Shown here one piece after another: positions 37,601 to 46,224 of a stretch of 64,000 nt of DNA (positions within the stretch are counted from its first letter, which is position 1; every line of letters starts with the position of its first letter). Where the stretch lies: contig NMRA01000234.1 of the NCBI GenBank assembly GCA_002633005.1, positions 245,535 through 309,534 on the forward strand, written 5' to 3'. Origin of the DNA: Phoronis australis (Eukaryota > Phoronida > Phoronidae). Under the pieces are notes generated by a model that was given only the letters and a program-made list of their open reading frames with translations, was not told the origin of the DNA and made no database searches. Position numbers and translations under genes: made by a program.

Positions 37601-40516
37601 GAAAACATAATACCAAAAACAGAAGTGGTGCTTGGAGATTTAAATCTTAAAACTAAATAAATTTTAGCAGTCAATAATTATTTTGGTTCAGTGATTTTCC
37701 AAAGTCTCAAAATGATAATAGTTTAACTTGTGACTACGGTGATTCATGTGAAAAGAACTCATTTCTTCCACACTTTGCATGGTGTACATAAAACTGTAGA
37801 AAGTTTCAGTTAGTAATAAAACCAGAAATAGTACACATTTTGCGTGTTGTGATAGTCCCTACCTCACTTTATTTGAGTAGTTAGCTAGCAGGCTTACTTG
37901 AACACACAATTTGTTAGTCTGTGTATCCTGACCTGCAGGAGCTTTAGAATAGTTTTCATTTAGTATTTTCACCAGGCAATTTTGTTTTGACGTTTTCTAA
38001 CTCATTCAAAGATGTATTTTTAAAACAAAAAATCCTGTGTTCAAAGTTGCACATTTTTGTGTAATTTGCCCAGAAATTTGGTGAAAACTGGCAAAATGTT
38101 GAAATGCAAAGTTCATGTCCATTGTGCCATTATTGTTAAAAATACTGCCTTAGGTAATCTAACAAGCATATTTCCTTGTTTTGTCAAGCTCACTTCCTAC
38201 TGTTGTAAATCACAATACCTTGTTGAGTAAACTCATTGTCTGTATAAGACTGTGTGCGTTCAAATGAAGAATCTTCTGCTTGCAGCTCTGACAAGTCTTG
38301 GTACAGATAGCCAAGCCCTTAAACACCATAAAGAACATAAGTGTATAAAAACAATTAAACATGGCCACAAAATATAAGTTTGTTGATTAAGTACATAAAT
38401 TGGCTTTTGTCAAGTCTTTTTATCTGCTAACAGATGCAACAAACAAATTTGATTTATCAGACGAAGGTTTCAATACCTCCATCCGTGTATTCTATATTGA
38501 TACAAACTCTAATCTTAGCAGACTGTGACTGAATATTTAATACAAACAATTGCAGGTGCTCTGGTACACACATTGTACCAGGCATGCCCAGGCCAGGTGG
38601 GACAATTGCACTGATCACCTAGAACCATTTTTATGCCTTTTTAATGTATGAATAAAACAGAGCTGAGGAGCTAGAGACCTGACTCAAGGGTCTAGCAGTG
38701 TGCCCCAGTGGGACTCGAACTCACGACAAAGGAAGCAGGCACTTATCCCACTAGGCCAAACTGTCTCCACAGACTGAGTAATTTTAAACATATACATTGG
38801 AAAGAATAATCATAAATTATTTCATAGCTGGGTGTAATTTCAAACAGTTCCAGAAGCCATGATTTACAGTTATAAATGACCTTTATAACAATTCATTTAT
38901 ACAAGGACTAGTAGCCTACTTACGCAAAGCCTCGCTTCCTTTTTTAAACACAACATGAAACTCGTCCCCATGAGACAACACAGCAGTCTAAACAAGAAAT
39001 GAAATCAATTACAAATGATAAAAGCCAAAACTTGAGAGTAACATTAGTAGGACATTATTAAACCAGATAGGACTGCAGACTTTTGTTTTACAGTTCAATA
39101 TCCAATGTTGTTGCTTGATGGTTAATTGCATGAAGGAATCCATGTATGAACTGTATCAACAGAGAAGAGTCTGACATACAACTAAAGGTGAACTTCATGA
39201 CAGAGGGAAGTGACTCAGCCAGCCACTGCTAATCAGGAATGCTTGTGCTGCAACAGAACAGTCCAAGTCATCTGGAAGACACCAGGTACCGCGAATCATT
39301 TGAAGGCTCATTTTTGTGCACAAACTTCATTGTTCTAAAACAGTAAACATTACTTGACAAAAACAAGGAAATTTGGGGACAAAAAGAGAAGTAATCTCAC
39401 TCTAAGGCACAAAAGTTGAAGACAATGTGCTATTCATACATAGCTCAAAATTAAAGTCACATATAATGCATATCGCACTTTCAGAGGTTCACTCCAATTA
39501 TTTTGTACACTATATCACTCATTATAAACATTGAAAAAACTCTGGCAGACTTGATTTTCATGGAAGGTAAGGTACCAGGGCCAGTCGTATGCATTTGGGG
39601 ACTAAAGCTAAATTTGACCTTTGGGATCTCTTCCATGTAAAATGTAGAACAATGCAATCATTAACACCGGTACAAGAGACACCAAATGTCGTAATCTCCT
39701 CACCCCATTTTACCATACAAGATAATACCAGGAAGCCAGAATGATAACCAAAGACAACACCAGACAGGGTAAAACATCCAACCAAGATGACACCTATAGG
39801 TGTAAAATGCAGTCACTGAGTACCCACCTAAGTTGGCAGCCCATCCCAACCAATCCCTCTCCATCACCCAGATGTGAGCATTTACCCACCATGCCATTTG
39901 ATAATTTGGTTGTCATGTTGACCAGCGTCCCATTGGTACTCGTGTCCTGTAACTTGACTGTCCCATCAGGCTGTCTCTCTATGAAACAGTGCCTGCCAGA
40001 TACCAACTTGTTGCCTGCTAGAGACAGGTCTGATTCTGAAACAATAGACACGGACATTGGTAAAATGTTCTTTCATATGAACCTCCCACTCTGTGCTCAC
40101 TTAGTTATGTGCAAGTGTTCAATGGTGACCAAACAGTCCAATGACCAATTTCAAAGAACACATGCAATGGGGGATTGGCAATGACACATTAAATAAAATC
40201 AAGGACAATTCAACACAAAAGAATGAACGGTAAAACGAGGGAAAATAGGACAGTCTAGAACAGAAAATGATCCATGGGGCAACGTGCAAAATTGGAGGGC
40301 TCATGGGATGTTCATCGTTTAGCTCTGCTGAGGACAGTTGAGCCGGTGCTACTGTCTGTAACCTCTGGCTCTAGACAAAAAGTCAAAAAATTGTTAACTG
40401 TCTGACATTTTACCTTTTGCTCGCCCAATGACAAACTTATTTTTACTAATTGCGATAGGTTCAGCCTCTATATCTGTACAGCACACAAGCTGCGCCCAAG
40501 GTTCGCTTGACGCCAT
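22622..40516 (-). CDS. CHFR: CHFR: E3 ubiquitin ligase with FHA, RING and PBZ domains, complete
   Basis: Eighteen minus-strand exons: 40414-40516, 39890-40035, 38924-38987, 38219-38317, 37007-37213, 35666-35850, 34747-34825, 33961-34025, 33049-33152, 31231-31302, 30647-30723, 29430-29822, 27860-27943, 26776-26846, 25395-25482, 25014-25130, 24159-24234 and 22622-22661; 2070 nt, 689 aa (human about 664). CHFR delays entry into mitosis under microtubule stress and binds poly(ADP-ribose). Seen: the FHA domain in exons 1-4 (KFVIGRAK, LVSGRHC, DTSTNGT); an NLS-like AKKRKLE in exon 5; RING C231-x2-C234 through C266-P-T-C269; an acidic Ser stretch (DEEDSYSDSESGD); a Ser/Thr-rich linker in exon 12; a Cys-rich region (CHLYWGC, GCHGC); and the PBZ finger CYWGKNC ... 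HHAKNFNHIC near the end. The exon 13 donor lies in a six-copy 75-bp array (see findings). The first ATG after the promoter gap was chosen. Confidence 0.96.
22945..23385 (+). pseudogene. Non-LTR retrotransposon fragment (end of reverse transcriptase ORF)
   Basis: A broken reading frame reads, across frameshifts, RFRSANHRLAVETGRH, then RVCTLCS, then EEYHFLLVCDAFSE. This is the typical tail of the pol protein of Jockey/CR1-like LINEs, with paired cysteines followed by HFL-x2-C. The frame shifts near 23230 and at least once before 23040, so it is a dead remnant. It lies between CENP-Q and CHFR, just downstream (by transcription) of the CHFR stop. I cannot assign the clade. Confidence 0.7.
23384..23806. 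mobile_element. MITE with TTAA ends and imperfect terminal inverted repeats
   Basis: The segment starts TTAAGTCCCGTTTAGAC and ends with the near-reverse complement GTGTAAACGGCACTTAA. The inverted repeats extend imperfectly to about 25 bp. TTAA at both ends fits a piggyBac-type target site, but this is inference. The interior (423 bp in total) has no frame for a transposase. It directly abuts the retrotransposon remnant. Confidence 0.75.
26962..27183. mobile_element. Degenerate copy of the foldback MITE family
   Basis: It begins CTTTTGATTGAGACCACTT and shares internal phrases with the 33.4-kb copy (GTCAAATTAGAAGTGATTTC). The right end (GCCAAGATCAATTTT) is a decayed inverted repeat. It lies in the CHFR intron between exons 13 and 14. 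Confidence 0.55.
27446..27900 (-). repeat. 75-bp tandem array carrying six copies of the CHFR exon 13 splice donor
   Basis: Each unit holds the 3' part of CHFR exon 13 (C-x-R-LGCHGCI-x-QFK), its AAAG|GTAA donor and the first intron bases. Donor positions 27860, 27785, 27710, 27635, 27560 and 27485 are exactly 75 bp apart. The first belongs to the functional exon. The frame stays open through all six. The last unit is the most diverged. Confidence 0.95.
31431..31470. repeat. Microsatellite (AAT)n(GAT)n
   Basis: Runs of AAT then GAT lie in a CHFR intron. A small frame with an Asp run on the plus strand is a consequence of the repeat. Confidence 0.9.
31838..32135. repeat. 14-bp minisatellite, about 20 copies
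   Basis: The unit is CTGCACAATACAAT with TCTACA variants at both edges. Because 14 is not a multiple of 3 and the unit has no stops, long meaningless frames run through on both strands. It lies in the CHFR intron between exons 9 and 10. Confidence 0.95.
33369..33598. mobile_element. Foldback MITE with 18-bp perfect terminal inverted repeats
   Basis: It begins TTTTGATTTAGATCACTT at 33369-33386 and ends with the exact reverse complement at 33581-33598. It is 230 bp long with no coding capacity. It lies in the CHFR intron between exons 8 and 9. Related, more decayed copies lie at about 26962-27183 and 46423-46695. Confidence 0.75.
38640..38775 (-). mobile_element. tRNA-derived SINE-like element
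   Basis: On the minus strand the head reads like a tRNA gene: an A-box TGGCCTAGTGGG near 38747-38758 and a B-box GAGTTCGAGTCCC at 38710-38722, with tRNA-like spacing. The cloverleaf is not complete and an unrelated tail follows. It lies in the CHFR intron between exons 3 and 4. A decayed tRNA gene is the alternative. Confidence 0.6.
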
Positions 40517-40927
40517 CCCAATCTGCAATGTGGAGGACTGGAAACTGAGTAATCTTTTCCAACAAAAACAAACCATACAATCAGAACACCCAGCTGATTA
40601 GAAATTAGGTCACAAACATGGCTGAGCATGAATTGGCCAACTTAAAACTAAGATTATCATAAAGATTACATTTATAATAAAATTATATGTGTTGTCTTAA
40701 ATTTCTTTAAAAATATTATAAATTAATTTTTATTGGAAATTTAATTTATTTATTAGAATCAAGTAATTTTTTATTACACAAATCTTAAATATTTCGACGT
40801 TTTTGGTATGACACACTTCAAAATTTCTTCAACTGACCGGAACTGTGTGCATTCGGAAAAACAAGTGCTGGCGTGTCTCAGGTGATGCTCTTATAAAAGC
40901 TAACAATTTCCAAATCTTCGTCACTTT
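40517..40927. promoter_or_regulatory. Shared divergent promoter of CHFR and LIG3
   Basis: The gap between the CHFR start (40516, minus) and the LIG3 start (40928, plus) is 411 bp. Its centre (about 40620-40800) is very AT-rich. I see no convincing TATA box placed for either gene. The promoter role is inferred from the head-to-head layout. Confidence 0.6.
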
Positions 40928-43702
40928 ATGTTCAACTTGACGTTCCGTGTGGCCAGTTTGTTACTAATTCAATCCAAATTTGTACATTTTGCTGTATGCA
41001 AGCTTCGCAATAGTTCTCGTTACGTTTGCCAAACTCGAACACGTTGTCTTCAACTGAAAAATTATACGAGTCGAACAATGGCAGAAGGCAACAGTAAATT
41101 TGCTTGTGACTATGCTAAGCGGGGCACTGCTGCATGCAAGAAGTGTAAAGTCAAAATTGACAAAGGACTTCTCCGTATCGCCAAGGTGGTTCCTAATCCA
41201 TTTGGTGACGCTGGGTCTGAAATGAAACAATGGTTTCATCCTAAGTGTGTGTTTGAGACTTTCCAGCGCGCAAGGGCAACTACAAAAGTAATTGAATGTT
41301 CCGATGACATTAGCGGATTTTCGGATCTGACAGCTGAGGATCAAAATATGATCAAGGGCCTAATCAATGGTTTTTTTGATGGTTTGTCCCCTGCTAAAAA
41401 GACAGCACGTAATGAAGCCAAGAAAGCCGCACAGCATACAAGTATTACCAGTGCGTTGTCGTCGCCAAAACCAAAGGATACCTCCGATTCCGTGCCTTCA
41501 ACATCTACTGCTAATCAACCAGTTGTTAACTCAGATCCCGCAACTAAACAGAAAGATAATGCGTTCCGTGAATTCCGTCGAGTCTGTGGTGAAGTGGCAG
41601 AAGTTAGTGGGTATATTGATAAGACCAAGATCATCCAGAATTTCTTATTCAAACCTGGCTTCCAGGGTGATACGTATCTGTTCTTGAAACTGCTTCTGCC
41701 TGGAGTTGTGAAGAGAGTGTACAATGTGAAGGACAGGCAATTGGTGAAATACTTTAGTTCAATATTGGGAGAAAGCCTAGATGAAATGGTAGAAGATCTT
41801 GAGAAGGGTGACGTAGCTGAAACTGTTGCCTCATTCTTTGCTGCTAATGAGAAGTTGGCTCCACAGAAGAAGAGTCACCTTAGCATCCAAGACGTTGATG
41901 GAATGCTGGAAACACTGAGCCAGGTGACCAAAGACGATGACAACATCAAGCAGTTGACAAGCATAGCTAAGCAATGTACAGTTAATGATCTTAAAATGAT
42001 CATCCGTCTTGTAAAGCACGATCTCCGCATCAATGCTGGAGCTAAAGCAATCTTGGACAGTCTTGGTGAGAATACTTACGAAGCCTTTCAAGCATCCAGG
42101 AATTTAAAAAATGTTGTTGAGCGAGCTCTGGGTTCAACCACTAAGGCTTCTGGCACAGTTACTGTGCAAGCCTCACTAATGACCCCAGTGTTACCTATGT
42201 TGGCCGAAGCCTGCAAATCGGCCGATTATGCCATGACTAAATGCCCGAATGGTATGTATGCCGAGATCAAGTATGACGGCGAGAGAGTGCAACTTCACAA
42301 GAAGGGCGACAATTTCCAGTATTTCAGCCGTTCGCTCAAACCGGTCCTACCTCACAAAGTAAACCACTTCAAGAAGTATATTCCACTGGCCTTTCCTCAT
42401 GGCAATGACATGATTCTAGATGCTGAAGTCTTATTGCTGGATATAGCCTCTCAGAAGCCTCTGCCCTTTGGTACTTTGGGGGTTCACAAAAAGGCGGAAT
42501 TCAAAGATGCGTCTGTGTGTCTGTTTGTTTTTGACTGCCTGCACTTCAATGGGGAGAATCTGATGGACAAGCCGCTGAAAGATAGACGCAAGTTCCTCCA
42601 GAAGAACATGAAAGAGGTGAAGAATCACATATTGTTCTCTGAGCAGCATATCATCGACAAAATCGATCAACTCAAAGAACTCATGATGCGTGTATTCCGT
42701 GAAGGTCTTGAAGGCTTGGTTTTAAAGGACGTTGATAGTACGTACAACCCTGGCAAACGTCATTGGCTGAAAGTGAAGAAGGACTACCTTGCTAAGGGGG
42801 CTATGGCTGACACTGCAGATTTAGTGGTGTTGGGAGCCTATTATGGCACCGGCAATAAGGGTGGGATGATGTCTGTATTTCTGATGGGAGTGTATGACCC
42901 GGTCACCAGGAGGTGGTGTACTGTCACAAAGTGTGGGAACGGCTTTGATGACGAAACTCTCGATCGTCTGCAAAAGGAGTTGAAGATGGTCAAAATCAGC
43001 AAAGACATGAGTAAAGTACCGGACTGGCTTTCCATAAAGAAGAACCTTCTACCCGACCTGGTTGTTGACGATCCAAAGAAGGCTCCAGTGTGGGAGATCA
43101 CTGGAGCAGAGTTCAGTCAAGCCGATGTGCACACGGCAGCTGGTATCTCCATCCGCTTCCCGCGGGTAACAAAGATTCGCAGTGACAAGGATTGGCAAAC
43201 TGCAACTGACTTACCGCGGTTGAAGGTGTTGTTTGAGGAATCTAAGCAGTATTCAAATTTACCTGATGTTCTCGGGATTGACGCCTCAAAGCTTAAATCA
43301 GAAAGCAAAGTCAGTCCGAAAAAATCACCAATCAGCAAAAACAATAATTCCAATGCCAGTGTAAGCCTCAAAGGATCTGTTGAAGTGAACTTGAAAAGAA
43401 AGGCAACCGTAGACGATAGTGAGGTTCCAGCTAAGAAATGTGTTTTATCTGACGTGTTTCAAGGAATGAAGTTCTACATAGTAGAGAGTGATGTGAAGGA
43501 CTGTGCACGCTTGAAGCGATATATCGTTGCTTTTAATGGGGAAATAATGGAGGACCACGAATGTTCATTGGCCACACATATCGTAGGAATGGGTGCATGC
43601 GGTGGAGGTGATGAAGGAGCAGGGCTGCCTCGAGTCACAGAAGAGTGGATCTGGAAATGTATTGCCAATAAAAAAATCGTTGCTCTGAAAATGGCGTGTT
43701 AA
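40928..43702 (+). CDS. LIG3: DNA ligase III, single exon, mitochondrial and nuclear starts
   Basis: One uninterrupted frame of 924 codons. LIG3 is an ATP-dependent ligase that seals nicks in base-excision, single-strand-break and alternative end-joining repair, and in mitochondria. Seen: residues 1-50 are basic and hydrophobic with almost no acids, like a mitochondrial presequence; a second ATG at 41078 (M51, MAEGNSK) matches the nuclear start of vertebrate LIG3. The PARP-type zinc finger has C70, C73, H104 and C107. A DNA-binding helical domain follows (about 210-420). The adenylation lysine is K448 in EIKYDGERVQ. Further ligase motifs are SRSLKPVLPH, EGLVLKD and RHWLKVKKDY. A lysine-rich linker leads to a C-terminal BRCT domain (about 840-924) with the expected EEWIWKC tryptophan. 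No introns, unlike every neighbour. Poly(A) signal AATAAA at 43871-43876. Confidence 0.97.
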   Translation: MFNLTFRVASLLLIQSKFVHFAVCKLRNSSRYVCQTRTRCLQLKNYTSRTMAEGNSKFACDYAKRGTAACKKCKVKIDKGLLRIAKVVPNPFGDAGSEMKQWFHPKCVFETFQRARATTKVIECSDDISGFSDLTAEDQNMIKGLINGFFDGLSPAKKTARNEAKKAAQHTSITSALSSPKPKDTSDSVPSTSTANQPVVNSDPATKQKDNAFREFRRVCGEVAEVSGYIDKTKIIQNFLFKPGFQGDTYLFLKLLLPGVVKRVYNVKDRQLVKYFSSILGESLDEMVEDLEKGDVAETVASFFAANEKLAPQKKSHLSIQDVDGMLETLSQVTKDDDNIKQLTSIAKQCTVNDLKMIIRLVKHDLRINAGAKAILDSLGENTYEAFQASRNLKNVVERALGSTTKASGTVTVQASLMTPVLPMLAEACKSADYAMTKCPNGMYAEIKYDGERVQLHKKGDNFQYFSRSLKPVLPHKVNHFKKYIPLAFPHGNDMILDAEVLLLDIASQKPLPFGTLGVHKKAEFKDASVCLFVFDCLHFNGENLMDKPLKDRRKFLQKNMKEVKNHILFSEQHIIDKIDQLKELMMRVFREGLEGLVLKDVDSTYNPGKRHWLKVKKDYLAKGAMADTADLVVLGAYYGTGNKGGMMSVFLMGVYDPVTRRWCTVTKCGNGFDDETLDRLQKELKMVKISKDMSKVPDWLSIKKNLLPDLVVDDPKKAPVWEITGAEFSQADVHTAAGISIRFPRVTKIRSDKDWQTATDLPRLKVLFEESKQYSNLPDVLGIDASKLKSESKVSPKKSPISKNNNSNASVSLKGSVEVNLKRKATVDDSEVPAKKCVLSDVFQGMKFYIVESDVKDCARLKRYIVAFNGEIMEDHECSLATHIVGMGACGGGDEGAGLPRVTEEWIWKCIANKKIVALKMAC

Positions 43703-43870
43703 CAGGAAACTATGCAGAACTATTTGTTGCATTTGGCAGATATCATTTGTCATGTGCTGTGTGCAAACATGGTTAGACTAGCCAAGTTGCCTGTAGTGTC
43801 TGCTTTGGATACGATATAAGCATAGAGTTATTTTTTGTTAGAATTTCATCTTTCTGTGGAGAAATTCGTA

Positions 43871-43876
43871 AATAAA
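43871..43876 (+). terminator. LIG3 poly(A) signal AATAAA
   Basis: The first canonical AATAAA after the LIG3 stop, about 170 bp downstream. Confidence 0.65.
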
Positions 43877-45239
43877 TATAGGTTGACTTCCATTTCGATT
43901 TCTGTTTAATTTAGTCCTTTTTTTGTTGTTTTTTGTTGTAAAAGTGCAACTCAGTTTTTGTTATGGAACGCCATTTTGTATTGTTTTAGTGGTACTGGTA
44001 CTTGCAACCAAAGCTGGTAATCGATCTTGTACATATATTAATTACAATTTAAATTGTTTACTAATATGTAGGACATTTTTGATAAATTTTCTGAGACTCG
44101 CAACTGTAAGAAGTGAACTGTCCTATATGGTTGTTTGTATTTGTTCATCTTGGCAATATTTCTACGCATGCAGCCTCGACTGACATGTCGAGTTACATTG
44201 GGCCAGTAGGCAACGTGTCGTGTAGTTGTTTTTACATTTCTGTGTTCTATATATCTGTATTCTTAAACAGAAGTGCTGTCCCCTGCTGACATACCATCTG
44301 TCGTATGGAGTATTGAATATAATTACCGGTATAGCAACATGAGAATGAATCAGTGCTGTTAGAAGTGAAATTATTGTCGGTATTGTTTTTTAAATGTATA
44401 TGGTATTTAGTGTATGAAATGCATTCAGTTTAATAGAATTTTGAAAACACTTAAATAACTTGTTTTTTGTTTTCTAGAATAAACTGTTTCCATGCAATCA
44501 CAACTCATTACAACAAACCTAGTTTATAACATTGCATTTCACAAGTTGCTTTGGTTACCACTAATGTCTTGGAAAGTTCCCGGTTGTTACTCAGTCCCAC
44601 TGTTTCTGCTGTCGCTGTAACATTGATTTTTTCCTTAGATAAAATCTTCACAAGTGAACCTCTCTTTGCAAATCTTAATTCTTTTTGTGATTTGATGTTT
44701 CCAAGTAACTTATTAACCAGTGTTCAGAAGAGTACTTCAAATTGTGTGTGAAAGTTTGTTGTGGAAGAAAAAGTCACATTATTGGAACTTGGATTTAGTG
44801 TTAAGTGATGTCAGTTGAATCTTTTTAACGTCATAACATGGAGGGACGTTTGAAATTAATAGGTCGTATTGGGGTTAGACTCGCATTACATCTGTTCAAA
44901 TATGGGACCTAGTGTGTCTTATTATATCTCCGTTTAATGTGCTAAACAGGGTATGTTGTAACCAGCATGTAATGTAATTTTCAATTGCCTCGCTTGATGA
45001 GAATAGAAAATAATTGTGTATGTAACTTAGAGTAAAATGTGATTAGACTGCTCTTTTGGCTTGATTGATTCCATTTTGTTAGAGTGGCTTAAAACTGCAT
45101 TAGTTTCAAAAAAGTCAATAAAATATATTCATACTTTTGAAGAACATGGTTATGCACTAATCAATTAATTCTAATTAAGTCTGTATTCTGATTATGTGGC
45201 CAATATACATCCCAATATAGAATTTGTTGAAGATGTCAT

Positions 45240-45640
45240 AAAGGTTAGGACACTTGGAAAGAGTTGAAATTTGACCAACTCGAGTCTCAGAAGTGGCTGA
45301 TCAGATTCATATGATAGTCATACTTTGCTTTATGCACTGTTCTGCAAAACACTTGCCTTACGGACTGTTATAAAAAGGATATTCATGGTTTTTATGAGAA
45401 AAAATAATCCAAAAGTTGTGTAAAACGTTAAAATACTTGTTTAAATAAAACTAACATACCAATATTTCATTTTTGAGGTTTCACTGTGAATATTTGTATT
45501 TAATAAAATTAGATGTCGTTATTTTTCCATGAATGTACACTCGTTTTTTGCTAAAATAGCTAAAAAGACATGGTCAAGTGTACAAAATTGAATATTTTCT
45601 CCGTGCTTTTTACTTTCAGAAAATGTATAGTTTTACCGAG
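45240..45640. repeat. Copy 2 of a dispersed repeat family
   Basis: It is the partner of the repeat at 19060-19400 (GATCAGATTCATATGATAGT, TTTGCTTTATGCACTGTTCT, CATGGTCAAGTG, CTTTCAGAAAATGTATAG). It lies between LIG3 and SELENOH. No terminal repeats recognised. Confidence 0.6.
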
Positions 45641-46224
45641 TTGAATTTTATAGTTTTGAAAACTCTAAATAGTTGGCTATGTGAACAATATTCTTTATTG
45701 AAATGCATAATATGGCCGTAGGCTCGAAGTATAACATATACAAGATAGTATGTTGTCAGGTGCGTTATGAAATGTATAATAAATAGTGATGCTTGAGAGC
45801 ATGGGGAACGAATTTTAAAAGTAAGGTATCGGGAGTTCTGATGAGAGATTCTAATTTAGATGTGGGAGAATAACAAAAGCAACCATACTGAACCTGAAGC
45901 TCTTGGTACACACTGCAAACTAACAACATGATATTCATCCTCCACACATCTCGAATTACATAACTTGCACAACCTATTTGTTTGGCAACATCTTTCCACC
46001 AGTAGGGTCCTACGTAGCCGTAACTGAAACTAGCAGAAATGCCATTACTGTTTTCTATGCCAAGCTAAAAGAGTTGTCTGTGTTGTCAACAACTACCATT
46101 CTTGATGTGATCAAGTTAATTTTGTAGTGAGAGAAGTAGCTCGGGTCACTGTTTTGGTAGAATTGAAACATTTCACTGTTTTAATATAGGTTTCTCTGGT
46201 TGCCCAGTGCCATAACAGTAAACA

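Larger units (their letters stand above)
43703..46224. other. Intergenic, between LIG3 and SELENOH (same strand)
   Basis: It contains the LIG3 3' UTR and poly(A) signal (43871-43876) and the dispersed repeat copy at 45240-45640. The SELENOH promoter should lie at its right end. Frames at 43923-44183 and 44551-44751 show no family features. Confidence 0.65.

Noticed and set aside
40964-43753. Many short frames on both strands within LIG3
   Set aside because: Shadows of the 924-codon ligase frame.
43923-44183. 86-codon plus-strand hydrophobic frame after LIG3
   Set aside because: AT-rich, no family match or clear gene structure; lies at the end of the LIG3 3' UTR.
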